A stretch of 64,000 nt of DNA from assembly GCA_000024525.1 (NCBI GenBank), contig CP001769.1, forward strand, positions 2,590,001-2,654,000. Direction: 5' to 3'. Source of the stretch: Spirosoma linguale DSM 74. Lineage in GTDB: Bacteria; Bacteroidota; Bacteroidia; Cytophagales; Spirosomataceae. A model generated the notes under the pieces. It did no database searches. It worked only from the letters and a program-made list of their open reading frames with translations, and was not told the origin of the DNA. A program made the translations under genes and the position numbers. This document shows, one piece after another, positions 1-10,463 of the stretch. Position 1 is the first letter of the stretch. The number at the start of each line of letters is the position of its first letter.

Positions 1-476
1 GTTGCTTTGTTAACTAGCCAAATAGCATGGTTTTGACCAATTAACCAACTTTTTTCGATTAAAGCAGGTCAACAATAGACCTAGGGGGCGATTTCCAAGA
101 TGAATCATTCGTTAACTGGTATTCGACAACACGATTGAAGAATTTGAATGCATATACCATGGATGGTACCAAAAAATATTAAAAAGTTAATGTCCACAAA
201 TCGTCCGATTTATGGGTATGTCATAAGTCTCAGATGAGAGCGATTTAGGGAACAGCAATACGACAGTAGGTAGCTTGACGGGCCATACCTTCAACGAGCT
301 AACAGCCCTTCTAAACCAGGGTTAACCTTCGTTTTACCGTTTACTAAGGCAATTTCAGTACTAGCTACTCTATCACCCATATTTGAGTACATGAATGCCT
401 GAACAGCTGATCCGCTTAGCTGCATGCATAACGTAAAAGCCCACTGACCGCTTTTCGCTCAAAACCAAACACATGC
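1..476. other. intergenic, no gene seen
   Basis: No reading frame here has a credible start, length and family resemblance. The stretch is AT-richer than its surroundings. A weak resemblance to the dispersed intergenic repeat (tctcagatgagag near 228-240) is too short to call. Confidence 0.4.
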
Positions 477-932
477 ATGCTACGCTACTTACTTCTTTAT
501 GGGCTTCTGCTGACGGCTTTAGTCTGCCAGGCTCAGCCCAAAGCCGATATAGAAAAAACCATTCAGTCCCTTGAGCAGATCGGGTTGAAAGGCATCTTGA
601 CCACTGATACAAGCTTACTGGCCCAAATTTGGGCTCCTGAATTTATAGTCACCACGCCCCGCAATACCATAGCCCCGAATCGAGGGGCCGTCTTCAACAA
701 TCAACAGCAAGGCTTAATTGATTACAGCTCCTTTGAGCGAGTCATTGAAAACAGGCAAGTACAGGAGAACCTGGTTATTACCATGGGTTACGAATTGTTT
801 GTGGCCAAGCATCACCTGCAGGAAGCAAAGGCGGGCCAACCGACCAAACGCCAGTTCCCCAATGTGTAGATGAAGCAAAATGGGCAGCGGTTACAGATCG
901 GCAGGCATGCCTCGATCATTTGTTCGCCCTAG
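477..932 (+). pseudogene. secreted SnoaL/DUF4440-like protein with internal TAG
   Basis: The frame opens with a signal peptide (MLRYLLLYGLLLTALVCQAQ) and continues as a small NTF2-fold protein of the SnoaL/DUF4440 kind, with helices around IQSLEQ and a strand LLAQIWAPEFIVTTP. It stops at TAG 867-869 after RQFPNV, but the same frame continues to TAG 930-932 as MKQNGQRLQIGRHASIIC. That tail is the usual family ending, where a Trp is expected at the stop (NVW-MKQNGQW-type motif). TGG to TAG is a one-base change, so I read this as one about 151-residue gene with a nonsense mutation. Function is unknown; family members bind small hydrophobic ligands or serve as uncharacterised secreted proteins. 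If only the first frame is made, the product lacks the last beta strand. Confidence 0.7.
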
Positions 933-1157
933 CCCACCTTGTGGTAAAGCGAGTAGAATAGGTTTTAAACTGACCAGGCCCAAGGCTAGATTAATACAAT
1001 GGCCCTATTGACTGGTTTAGTCCACCCGCTTAAGAAACAAATCGGTACAGACTACTCTATCGCAAGTGGGAGCGGATAGGAGCCATTCATTGTTTACTAG
1101 TTGTCAAACGCAAGCCATCGCCTTCGTGGCGATGCACGACTGCCCTTACACAGATTT

Positions 1158-3320
1158 ATGAAACAAGCCTTACTGCTTACCTGGCTCCTGGTCGCCTTAA
1201 CGACCACCGCCCAGCAACTGCCCGTTGCGCCTATTCGCCCGGTCGTAGACGAGTACTTCGGTACAAAAATTACTGATCCCTACCGTTGGATGGAGAAGTC
1301 GTCGAACCCCAAACTGGAGCAGTATCTAAAAGTACAGGGCGACCACGCCAGGGCAACGCTCGACGGCCTGCCACGCCGGAAAGAGTTACTCAAGCACATC
1401 GTTAGCTTAGACGCCGACGCACCCTCGCCCGTTGGCCGGGTAGAGCGGTTAGTTGGTGATAAGTACCTGTACCTGAAATCGCTGCCGGGCCAACAAACGC
1501 CGTGTCTGTTTCTACGCAAAGGATTGCAGGGGGCGGAAACCTTGCTGGTCGACCCCAGCCGCTTTAACACTAGCATGGAGCGCTACAGTATCAGCTATTT
1601 TGTGTCCTCGCCCGACGATACCTACATTGCCTACGCCATTGCGGCTAACGGTTCTGAAAAGCCGATCCTGCACATTCTCAACGTAGGCACGCGGCAGGAT
1701 TTGCCCGAAACCATTGACCGCATGGATTGGGAATATGCCCGGCCGGAATGGCACCCCGATGGCCACTCGTTCTTTTATACCCGGATGCGCCAGTTGGCCG
1801 CCGATGCACCTGCCACTGAATACTAGAAAAAGAAGCAGGTATTCCGTCACGTGCTGAATACTGACCCGGCCACCGATTCGTTTGTTCTCGGCTTCGGTGC
1901 ATCGCCTGCCGTTGCCATCGACGAAGCCGATACACCGATCATACTAACGCTGACCCACACACCTTCGTCGTATATTTTGGCGCATATCAAACACGGTGAT
2001 GCCAACGAAGAAACCCTTTACCGGGCTTCCCTTGACGACATTGGCAAATCAAACGTACCCTGGCAGAAGGTATACGACCGTTCTGACCTAATTCGGCAGA
2101 TAGTTATCCACGAAGACTGGCTGTACCTGATGACGTCGAAGGAGGCACCCCGGTTCAAAATTATCCGTACCCGCCTGAGCCGCCCTGATTTGGCTCATGC
2201 CCAAACCATTGTTGCGCCCAGTGACGTCGTCCTCGACGCTATGGCTCCGGCCCTGGATGGGCCGTATATCTCCCAGATGCGCGGAGGGTTGGACCAGATC
2301 CTTCGTGTCACATGGGACGGATCACCCAAGCCCGAGCGGATCAAGGCGCCCAATGCTCCTGCCTGTTTCGTGGCGGGTACCAACCACCTGCTACCCGGTG
2401 CCTTTATTACCTCGGCTGCCTGGACAGGTAACGGCTTGATCTATCTATACGAACCAGCTGCCGGACGATTTACTGACACAGGATTCGCACCAAAACACCC
2501 GGTTGAGGCCAAAGCCGACCTTGAATCACGGGAGGTGCTGGCCAGGGCTAAAGACGGTACACTGGTACCGCTGTCTATCGTGTATAAACGGGGCTTGAAG
2601 CTCACTGGTAAAAACACAACCCTATTGACGGGCTACGGCTCGTATGGTCGGATTGCTTACCCTTACTTTAATCCACTGACCGTGGCCTGGTTTGAGCATG
2701 GGGGCGTGTACGCCGTGGCCCATGTGCGGGGTGGCGGTGAAAACGGGCAGCAATGGCATAGTGCTGGACAAAAGCTGAACAAGCTCAACACCTGGAACGA
2801 CTTCATTGCCTGCGCTGAGTACCTGATTCGGGCGGGGTATACCGCGCCCCGCTACTTGGCAAGGGAAGGTACATCGGCGGGCGGTATTCTGATTGGCCGG
2901 GCCATCACCGAACGCCCTGAACAGATCAGGGCGTCTATCATCAACGTGGGCATGCTCGATGCCCTCCGGTTCGAGACCACCGCCAACGGCGTACCCAACA
3001 TCCAGGAGTTTGGCACGGCTACCGACTCGCTGGGCTTCCGGGGGCTTTACCAGATGAGCGCTGTTCATCACGTGAAGGACGGCACCCGCTATCCGGCAGT
3101 GCTGCTGACAACCGGCCTAAATGACCGACGGGTTGACCCGTGGCAGTCGGCCAAGATGGCCGCTCGACTGCAAGCGGCAAGTACGAGCGGCAAGCCCATA
3201 CTGCTGCGGGTTGATTCCCGATCGGGTCACGGTGCGGGTCTGGCGCGTGAGCAGGAGCAGGCGAAGCTTGCCGACACCTACGCCTTTCTGCTGGAAGAGC
3301 TAACCGGGAAACCAGACTGA
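1158..3320 (+). pseudogene. prolyl oligopeptidase (S9), interrupted by in-frame TAG
   Basis: Secreted serine peptidase of family S9A, cutting after proline in peptides. I chose ATG 1158 because a signal peptide follows directly (MKQALLLTWLLVALTTTAQQ). The N-terminal propeller starts with the family signature DPYRWMEK. TAG at 1824-1826 interrupts the propeller; the same frame resumes without shift as KKKQVFRHVLNTDP and runs to 3320. The catalytic domain is complete: Ser in GTSAGG (codon 2874), Asp in LNDRRVD (codon 3123) and His in SGHGAG (codon 3228). Total length of about 720 codons fits the family. CAG to TAG or TAC to TAG would each be a single change. The second half could restart at GTG 1851, but a propeller broken there is unlikely to fold, so this is probably inactive unless the stop is a sequence error. 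Confidence 0.85.
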
Positions 3321-3452
3321 CTTTGTCACAAGCTGTATACCAACTGTTAGCGGTGCAAGTCTGGCTTGCTACCATTTAGTTGGCAGCCTCCAGGAAACAG
3401 TTTACCTGAAAAAGCCAGTTCAAGGAGGCCTAAACCAAATGGGTGTAAAGTT

Positions 3453-3518
3453 TCTCATACATCGCTCCCATCTGAGACGCTGAAGCATTCATGTATCCGC
3501 TTCAAAAACTGGGTATTT
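3453..3518 (+). repeat. dispersed intergenic repeat, copy 1
   Basis: Begins TCTCATACATCGCTCCC, then CTGAGAC, then GCATTCATGTATCCGCTTC and ends near GGGTATTT. It lies between the oligopeptidase and the large kinase gene. TCTCA and TGAGA can pair around the CGCTCCC loop. Confidence 0.7.
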
Positions 3519-3651
3519 GTAGAGATGATAGTGGTCTCTGTTATCGATTACCCCTGAGTATACCTTAGAATAGGGGCAATGATTGACTAACTTAGTGGGC
3601 TGAAACCACATCGGTAACTTAAAGGGTTTATTAAAAAGCCTTTACCGAACT

Positions 3652-6600
3652 ATGAACAGCCTACCAAAACCCGATCCCCTGCATCCAGCTGTTCAACAGC
3701 GAACCCTGATCCAAAACGAAGCTTTTCAGGCGGCCATCAACGGTGAGCCCCTTCTCAACGTCTTGAACATCCTCGCTCGACTGGTCAAACTCGAGTTGGG
3801 GAGCCACGTGCGCACGGCCTTTTATCTGGCCTATCCCGACGGCAAACGCTTGCATGCCATCGAGGGGGCGGGCGACATGGACCCTGCCTACACGGCCCCC
3901 TTGAATGGCTTTCCCGTTAGCCACGACTCGTTCTGCAGCGGCTATGCCATGGCCACCGGCCACCCTGTTCACACGCCCGATGTGTTCCAAGACCCACTCT
4001 GGCAACCCTATCTGCCTATGGCCACCGTCCATGGGTTTCGTGCCGCCAGCTCCTACCCCATCCTGACCCGGCAGGGCAAAGCCATCGGTAGTTTGGCCCT
4101 TTACTTTCCCCACATCCATCAGGCCACGGCCCAGGAAGAGGTCCTGGCCAAGGCAATCACCCAGGCAGCGGCCCTCCTTCTTGCCCCCGATACGCAAAAC
4201 CTCGAACACACCCGCGCCGAAGAAGCCTTGCGCCAGAGCGAAGCAAAATACCGCACACTGTTTGATTCCATTGACGAAGGGGTAGCCATCGTCGAAGTCT
4301 TTCCCGACGAGCACGGGCGGGTTACCGACATGATCTGGCGGGAAGCCAACCCGAGTGTTGAGCGCCAGGCGGGAATGGGTGGCTGGGTTGGCCGACGAGC
4401 CAACGAAATCGTGCCCCATCTGGAGCAGGCTTGGCTGGATGCCATGACTGGCGTGTACCAAACCGGCGAGCCGGTGCGCATGGAAGCCTATATTGCCGAC
4501 TTAGACCGCTGGATTGAAACGTATTACTCCCGAGTGGGTGAAGCAGGCAGTCCGTTGATGGTCTCGGTATTCCGCAATATCACCGAACGCAAGCAACGGG
4601 AGCAACATCAGGAATTTCTATTAAGGTTGAGCGACAACCTGCGTGCCGAATCGGACGCTGAAGCCATTGGCACAATTGCCACCCGAATGGTGGCCGAACA
4701 ACTGCAGGCTGACCGTTGCTACATTGCCCACTTACCAAAGGGTGAAGGGTATGGTTCTATAGGGTCCGAATACAAAGCAACCGGCCTGCCACCATTAAGA
4801 GGTGAGTATCGCTTTGCCGATTTTCCCGATGCCATGAAACGCATCGAAACCGGCCCGCTCATTATTCGCGATGTATTTAACGAGGCAGGTTTGTCCGAAA
4901 CCGACAAGCAGGCTATCGGTCATGCAATGGGGTTGCAAGGCATGCTCGCTGCGGTATTACGCAAGGGCGAAAGGAACCATTTCTGGTGCCTGACGGCAGC
5001 AACCCTCACGCCCCGAAACTGGACTGATCACCACGTAGAATTTTTGGAAGATGTTGCTGAACGAATCTGGATAGCCATTGAAAGGGCAAAAGCTGGAGAA
5101 GCCTTAAAAAAAAGCGAAGCAAAATACCGCACTCTGTTTAATTCCATTGACGAAGGTTTTTGCATTATGGAGTTAATCTATGACAGAGCGGGCAAGCCTG
5201 TTGACTCTATTTTCCATGAGGTAAATCCCGCCTTTGAACCGGCCACTGGACTACAAAATGCAGTGGGCAAATCTATCACCGAACTTGTACCGGGCATCGA
5301 AGTGCATTGGTTTGAAATCTATGACAAAGTCATAAAAACAGGCGAGCCCGTTCGCTTTGAAAGTTATAACGAAGAAACCCAGAGCTGGTACTCCGCCTAT
5401 GCGTCAAGGATTGGAACCGCCGGCACTCAGCTTGCTGTTATCTTTAATAACGTTACTGAACACAAACAGCGGGAACAGGAGCAAGCGTTATTAGTAACAC
5501 TAGGCGATAGACTTAGACCACTAACCGATCCGGTAACCATTGAAGGGGAAGTAACCCAGGTATTGCGTGCGCATTTTGATGCGGGATGGTGCTACTATGT
5601 GGAGTGGGAGGAAGCTACTAAACTGGGCGTTGTACGTCGGGATGCGACCAGGAAGGGACTTACTTCGCTGGTTGGGGAACATGACGTGTCCGATGTACCG
5701 GAGTTCCTGGAGCTACTGAAAGCGAATCCGTTGCTTGCTGTGAGTGACTATGAACACTATGAGCGGCTAACGCCTGCGCTTCGCCAGCGGTACACATCGC
5801 TTGGGTTTCGCTCGATGCTGGTGGCTACCTTAGTGAAGCAAGAGGGTCTGGTGGCCTCTGTGCTGATCGGCGACACTAAAATTCGCCAGTGGTCACCGCC
5901 TGAGCAGGCCCTGTTGATGCAGGTGACTGAACGTATCTGGGCCGCCGTAGAACGAGCCAAAGCCGAAACCGCCTTGCGCCAGAGTGAAGAGTATTTTCGC
6001 CTGTTGGTGACGGCGAGTTCCGATTCGCTCTACCGCATGAGCGCCGACTGGAGCCAAATGCTGAATTTAAAAGGGATGAATTTTCTAACCGATACCCACC
6101 AAGCCAACACCCACTGGCTGGCGCGCTACATTCCCCTTGACGAGCAGCCGAGAGTTCAACTGGCCATCCACCAGGCGATCCAGACTAAACAGCCGTTTTA
6201 ATTAGAACACCGCATTATTCAGGTTGACGAGCGTTTAGGCTGGACTTTTTCCCGAGCGATTCCCCTGCTGGATGAGCAGGGAAGGATTCGGGAATGGTTT
6301 GGGGCGGCCAGTGACATTACCAGCCGCAAACAAGCCGAAGAAGCCCTTGAGCAAGCCAACCAGCGCAAAGACGAGTTTCTGGCCATGCTGGCCCATGAAC
6401 TGCGCAATCCCATGTCCACCATTCGCTCCGGCTTGACCATCTTGGGCTTAACGATTACGGATGAAATGATCCGCCCGACGGTCGAGATGATGAACCGGCA
6501 AACCGGCCATTTAGTCCGAATGGTAGATGATCTGCTGGACGTAAGTCGCATCAGCCGGGGCAAGATTGAGCTGAAAACCGAGCGGGTGAATCTGGTGGAG

Positions 6601-7475
6601 GTGGTGAGACAGGCCGCTGAATCGGTACGTTCGCTTTATCAGCAGCAGGGAAAGGGTTTGCAGATTGATCTACCCACAGCTCCTATTGAGTTAGAAGGGG
6701 ATGCCACCCGGCTGAGCCAAGTGGTGGCCAATCTATTAACCAATGGAGCCCGCTACACCAATGAGCAGGGTCAGGTGTGGCTAAGTCTGACCCACAAAGA
6801 CAAAGAAGCGATCCTTCAGGTGCGGGATAATGGTATTGGCTTGCCGGGTGATCAACTTTCAGCCATTTTTGAGCTGTTTGTTCAAGTGGACAACTCCTTG
6901 GCTCGTTCGAAAGGCGGTCTGGGATTGGGCCTAACGCTGGTCAAACGATTAGTCGAAATGCATGGGGGCGGGTGGAAGCCCAGAGCCAGGGGCTCAGCCA
7001 GGGAAGCACCTTCAGGGTTCACTTACCGACGCTGACAACCACTGCTGAACCTGCGACAAAACCCATTCCTAAGGCTCCGGACCTGGACACAGCCCAGCGT
7101 ATTTTAGTGATCGATGATAATGCGGATGCTGGGTTTACCTTAGCGATGCTGTTAAAGCTAGAAGGCTATGAAGCTCACACCCGGACCAGCGGCAAGGCAG
7201 GCATTGAGGCCGCCGAGGCGTTACAGCCCGCGGCTATTCTACTGGACCTTGGCATGCCGGGGATGGATGGCTACGAAGTCTGCCGGTTGATTCGTGAGCA
7301 GCCTTGGGGTGAAGGTGTGGTGGTGATTGCCTTAACGGGTTATGGCCTAGAAGAAAACCGCCAACGGACGAAAGAAGCTGGTTTTGATGAGCACTTGGTG
7401 AAGCCAGTGGATCTGGCAATACTGACTAAACTGCTTACGAATTTTCTCAATGAGGGTAAGAAACCTGTAGGATAA
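3652..7475 (+). pseudogene. hybrid sensor histidine kinase/response regulator, broken by TAA and a frameshift
   Basis: One gene of about 1274 codons is read here in pieces. Order: GAF (about residues 25-180), PAS, GAF, PAS, GAF, PAS, then HisKA with His in MLAHELRNP, HATPase with DNGIGL and GLGLGL, and a C-terminal receiver with Asp in LLDLGMPG and Lys in VKPVD. TAA 6199-6201 sits where the paralogue at 39.8 kb has Glu (IFELEHR against PF-stop-LEHR), so GAA to TAA is the likely change. At about 6964-6968 a run of five G in the HGG motif lacks one base: the kinase frame ends in junk at 7035, while the +1 frame continues as RVEAQSQGLSQGSTFRVHLP into the receiver. The sensory half may still be made, but not a signalling kinase. 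Two separate lesions argue for a true pseudogene or for poor consensus quality. Confidence 0.88.
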
Positions 7476-7490
7476 CTCCTATCCCTACTA

Positions 7491-7564
7491 TCTCAGAAAA
7501 ACGCTCCCACTTGAGAAATAGAGTCTTCATGAGTTTGCTTTATAAGGGGCTTTCAGTTACTGCC
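7491..7564 (+). repeat. dispersed intergenic repeat, copy 2
   Basis: TCTCAGAAAAACGCTCCCAC then TTGAGA, TCTTCATGAGTTTGCTTTAT, GGGGCTTT and TTACTGCCA. It begins 15 bp after the receiver stop. Its 3' end overlaps the last codons of the convergent GNAT gene. Confidence 0.75.
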
Positions 7565-8008
7565 AGGCACAGGGCTTTGATACTCCCATTCCCAGACCAT
7601 TCCGTCTTCTTCATCCCGGACGGGGCCAGTACAAGAAAAGTGGTTCTTCCTTAAAATACGGGCGGAGTAATTGTCGGGCTCGAATGTGCGAGCGGTGATT
7701 CTGACGGTGGGGTCCGTCTGCAAGGCAAGTTGTACTAACTGAGAACAAATCTGGCTACCAACGCCTCTGTGTTGATAAGTTGGAAACGCACCATAAGCAA
7801 TTTCTACTTTACCCTCTTTAGGTGCTCCTTTAAACCCAGCGCTTCCCACTAACTCGTTATCAAGTTGAGCAAAGTAGCCGATCCAGGGCGGTGCATATCC
7901 GATTCTATTGAAATAATCAATCGTCATGAGTAGCCCTTCCTTGCAGTCAGGATGTTCACTAAACGGCTGATTTTCTTGAAGGGTTGGTCCAACCGGCAAT
8001 AGCTTCAT
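7553..8008 (-). CDS. GNAT family N-acetyltransferase
   Basis: 151-residue single-domain acetyltransferase. The acetyl-CoA pyrophosphate-binding motif is visible as QHRGVGSQ after the beta strand KVEIAYGAFP, and a typical final motif follows (NYSARILRKNHF, then strand GMVWEWEY). The family moves acetyl groups from acetyl-CoA to amines. The RimJ/RimL-like arrangement suggests a protein or small-amine substrate, but nothing in the sequence fixes it. The gene is convergent with the broken kinase, and its last codons lie inside intergenic repeat copy 2, so the C-terminal residues (SPVPGSN) may have been acquired from the repeat. Confidence 0.85.
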   Translation of the reverse strand: MKLLPVGPTLQENQPFSEHPDCKEGLLMTIDYFNRIGYAPPWIGYFAQLDNELVGSAGFKGAPKEGKVEIAYGAFPTYQHRGVGSQICSQLVQLALQTDPTVRITARTFEPDNYSARILRKNHFSCTGPVRDEEDGMVWEWEYQSPVPGSN

Positions 8009-8186
8009 GATTTTGTTTACTCTTCTCTTATCGGTTAGCTAAAGGCTAACACGTCTGGTTAATTACTTGGAAATATCGGTCTTTTCAAACACTCCTAACT
8101 GAGATGGAGAGACATTGATAAATATTCAGCCTTAGCTGATCATCTGATTAAAAAAAAGGATACGGTCGGTCATCTTGGTCGTCCAG

Positions 8187-8217
8187 TTGAGAAAGTGACG
8201 GTTTTCGCTTATCTTTG
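8187..8217 (+). promoter_or_regulatory. Bacteroidota-type promoter of the RES-Xre operon
   Basis: TTG at 8187-8189 and TATCTTTG at 8210-8217 are 20 bp apart, matching the -33 (TTG) and -7 (TAnnTTTG) boxes used by the primary sigma factor of Bacteroidota. Transcription would start near 8224, just upstream of ATG 8241. This supports that start over the GTG at 8217, which lies inside the -7 box. Confidence 0.7.
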
Positions 8218-8240
8218 TGACATATTTCACTCCGTCAGCC

Positions 8241-8657
8241 ATGGCCTTACCTATCGCTTCCTCCACAGCCTTAACCGACCGACAATCTCCCTTCAGTTTG
8301 GTGAGTTCCTCACGACAGGGCGTACTACGCACTCAGGTCGATGAAATTGCCGCTTTGGTGGGCTTAACGGATAAGGAGATGGCCTTTGCCCTCAACATGA
8401 CTCCCCGTAACTTACACCGCTTGAAGCAGGATCAACGCTTTGGGATCGATGCCTCCGAGCGGCTCTTACTGTTGAAGAACTTAGTGCTGCATGCCCTGGA
8501 TACCTTTGAGGGACGACGCACAACGGTACTGCAGTGGTTGCGAACACCCATCCGGGAACTGGCCAATCAAGCTCCTCTCCAACTGCTGGATACAGTGACC
8601 GGGTTTGGCTTAGTCGATGATGTGCTGGGACGCTTAGATTACGGGTTGCCAGCCTAA
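8241..8657 (+). CDS. Xre/ParS-type antitoxin (DUF2384)
   Basis: 138-residue antitoxin of the RES-Xre toxin-antitoxin class. An N-terminal helix-turn-helix-like region (VDEIAALVGLTDKEMAFALNMTPRNLHRLK) is followed by the DUF2384 toxin-binding domain, recognisable in the Asp/Gly-rich end (WLRTPIRELANQAPLQLLDTVTGFGLVDDVLGRL). Such antitoxins bind their operon promoter and cover the toxin active site through the C-terminal tail. The start at 8241 is chosen because the upstream GTG lies in the promoter. The toxin gene follows after 16 bp, consistent with one operon controlled by its own product. Confidence 0.9.
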   Translation: MALPIASSTALTDRQSPFSLVSSSRQGVLRTQVDEIAALVGLTDKEMAFALNMTPRNLHRLKQDQRFGIDASERLLLLKNLVLHALDTFEGRRTTVLQWLRTPIRELANQAPLQLLDTVTGFGLVDDVLGRLDYGLPA

Positions 8658-8673
8658 CTACGTTACACATCAG

Positions 8674-9141
8674 ATGTACACGGCCTACCGCATCATCCGG
8701 GATAAGTATCGCCATGAACCCTTATCCATCGAAGGCAGCCGGCTGTTTGGCGGCCGTTGGAATCCTAAAGGAATCGGCGTTTTATACGCCACCTCAACGC
8801 CGGAATTAGGCTTGGTAGAAACCTTAGCTCATGCGCCGGGCGTGCGCTACGAGGAGTTACCCACCTATTGGGTGTTCACCCTGGAGATCCCGGAAGATAT
8901 TCGCTATTACCAACGGCAGGAGCTACCTGCCTATTGGCAGGATGAGACGTACGAGCGCACCCAAGTTTGGTTACAGGACTGGTTAGACTTACCCGATCAG
9001 TTAGGTGTTGCCATTCCTTCGGTCTTAGTGCCGCTGTCCTACAACATCATTCTGCATCCCAAGCATCCAAGCTTTTCTCAGATTAAGGTAATCGGTCAGG
9101 AGATTCAGCCCGTTGACCGTCGCTTATGGCGGCAGGGCTAA
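8674..9141 (+). CDS. RES-domain toxin (NAD-degrading)
   Basis: 155-residue RES domain protein. The residues that name the family are visible: Arg in YRIIRDKYRH, Glu in LGLVETLAHA and Ser in IPSVLVPLSYN, with the conserved GSRLFGGRWNPKGIGVLYAT block between. Characterised RES toxins degrade NAD+ by phosphorolysis or hydrolysis, or ADP-ribosylate a target, and stop growth when the antitoxin is lost. All signature residues are intact and the length is typical, so the pair is probably functional. Confidence 0.92.
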   Translation: MYTAYRIIRDKYRHEPLSIEGSRLFGGRWNPKGIGVLYATSTPELGLVETLAHAPGVRYEELPTYWVFTLEIPEDIRYYQRQELPAYWQDETYERTQVWLQDWLDLPDQLGVAIPSVLVPLSYNIILHPKHPSFSQIKVIGQEIQPVDRRLWRQG

Positions 9142-9144
9142 ATT

Positions 9145-9164
9145 AGTAAAAGCTGGCTTTTACT
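9145..9164 (+). terminator. hairpin after the RES toxin
   Basis: AGTAAAAG, a CTGG loop and CTTTTACT form an 8-bp perfect stem starting 4 bp after the toxin stop. No T-run follows, so termination is plausible but weak; it could instead protect the mRNA end. Confidence 0.4.
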
Positions 9165-9362
9165 GAAGGGTACTTTTAATGACTGTCAAAGACGATCCTT
9201 AGCCTAAGGCAACTAGTTGGCATCAAGCTAATTGACAGATTCGTACGAACGTGCTACAGGGCCGGGTATGGGATGCCCATTATTTAGACAATATAGTCCT
9301 TGTTTGACCGTTTTCAACCTATCAAACGGGGTTTGCCCCCGTTATGGTGTGGATAGAAGCGG

Positions 9363-9396
9363 AAAGCCCTGGCTAGTTTTGGCTCGGGCTTTTTTG
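9363..9396 (+). terminator. rho-independent terminator
   Basis: AAAGCCC (9363-9369) pairs with GGGCTTT ahead of a run of T. This is a textbook intrinsic terminator for rightward transcription. It lies 220 bp after the toxin stop, so the transcript it ends either reads through the first hairpin or starts in between. Confidence 0.75.
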
Positions 9397-9587
9397 TGTT
9401 CTATCCTAGAACTTGGGCCACTTGCCAATTATCAACAAGTAATCGTTTTATAAAAAGCGCTCTTTTCAGACAAAATAAGGGTCAGGTATTTGACTCGAAA
9501 TACGGGCGTTTAGTAACACACCTGTGCATCGTACTGATTTTTTTTCGATCTTTAATTTTATCAATTGGGCCCGGAAGGCGAACGTAC

Positions 9588-10397
9588 ATGACCGAAATCT
9601 TCGAGAATATTAGACAGCTCTATCAATTCCGTACTTTCAGCAACGAACTGGCTGAGTTTGTCGAATTTGTCTCCGAATCATCAGCAATCCAGACGTATCG
9701 CCATGTGGCAGATCAGCCATTTACCATTCGTATGTTCCCCAGTTGGACACCCACCTTTTACATTAATCTGGGCCAACCTTATCACTTAGTCCTGGGGGCT
9801 GCCCATCACTGGATTCATAAAGACGCGGATGTACTTATTCTAAGAAATAACATCGTGGAGCGGCACAATCTGCCAACCGATCACATCCTCACCATTAAAT
9901 TTTATCCGGGGGGACTCGAAGCTATTCTCGGCATCAACCAAGTTCAGTTTATCGATCAAGTCATCAAACTGGAAGCGATTTTACCGCTCTCTCTGCTGCA
10001 ACGCATAAAGCAACTCCCTCAGTTTGACCAACGAATTGGCCTAATTGAACACTACTTTTTGGGGCAATACCAAACCCGTAAAAAAGCTGATTATTACCGC
10101 CAAATAGTCTCCAGCACCATCGGCACCTTCGATCAGAGTGGGATGCAGCTCAACACAAGTCAACTAGCCGACCGGATGTTTAATACCTCGAAAACCATCA
10201 ATCGGTATTTCCACCGTGTGGTTGGAACATCTCCCAAACAGTACCTTTCGGTGATGCGCGCGCGAAGTGCCTTAACGACTTTTGTCAACCAGCCCCATCG
10301 CTTCGATCCAGTTTCCTTTGGCTATTACGACCTTAGTCATTTTCACAAGAGCATTCGCCAATTTACGGGCCAGAGCTTAGCCAGTCAACGACACTGA
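9588..10397 (+). CDS. AraC family transcriptional regulator
   Basis: 269 residues with a DUF6597-like N-terminal sensing region and a C-terminal AraC double helix-turn-helix (LNTSQLADRMFNTSKTINRYFHRVVGTSPKQYLSVMRARSAL). The second helix pair is visible as FGYYDLSHFHKSIRQFTGQSLASQ. I chose ATG 9588 because the upstream extension contains no domain and overlaps the terminator region. It lies 66 bp before two co-oriented hydrolase genes, which it may regulate. No ligand can be inferred. Confidence 0.85.
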   Translation: MTEIFENIRQLYQFRTFSNELAEFVEFVSESSAIQTYRHVADQPFTIRMFPSWTPTFYINLGQPYHLVLGAAHHWIHKDADVLILRNNIVERHNLPTDHILTIKFYPGGLEAILGINQVQFIDQVIKLEAILPLSLLQRIKQLPQFDQRIGLIEHYFLGQYQTRKKADYYRQIVSSTIGTFDQSGMQLNTSQLADRMFNTSKTINRYFHRVVGTSPKQYLSVMRARSALTTFVNQPHRFDPVSFGYYDLSHFHKSIRQFTGQSLASQRH

Positions 10398-10463
10398 ACA
10401 TTGTCCGTTTTTTACAAAAGAGGGTAAGCCATTAGCCCCCTACTTTTGTCAAAAAGTTGACGC

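Noticed and set aside
3661..4461. 266-residue frame opposite the hybrid kinase
   Set aside because: Shadow frame; the + strand carries clear GAF and PAS domains there.
867..6201. Stop-codon recoding (readthrough or unusual amino acid) for the in-frame TAG/TAA codons
   Set aside because: Both TAG and TAA are involved, intact genes in the window end normally with TAG or TAA, and no recoding hairpin is evident. Nonsense mutation or sequence error is simpler.
9232..9396. Structured small RNA before the terminator at 9363
   Set aside because: G-rich blocks and a terminator are present, but no match to tmRNA, 6S or other known RNA could be made by eye and no promoter was found; only the terminator is kept.
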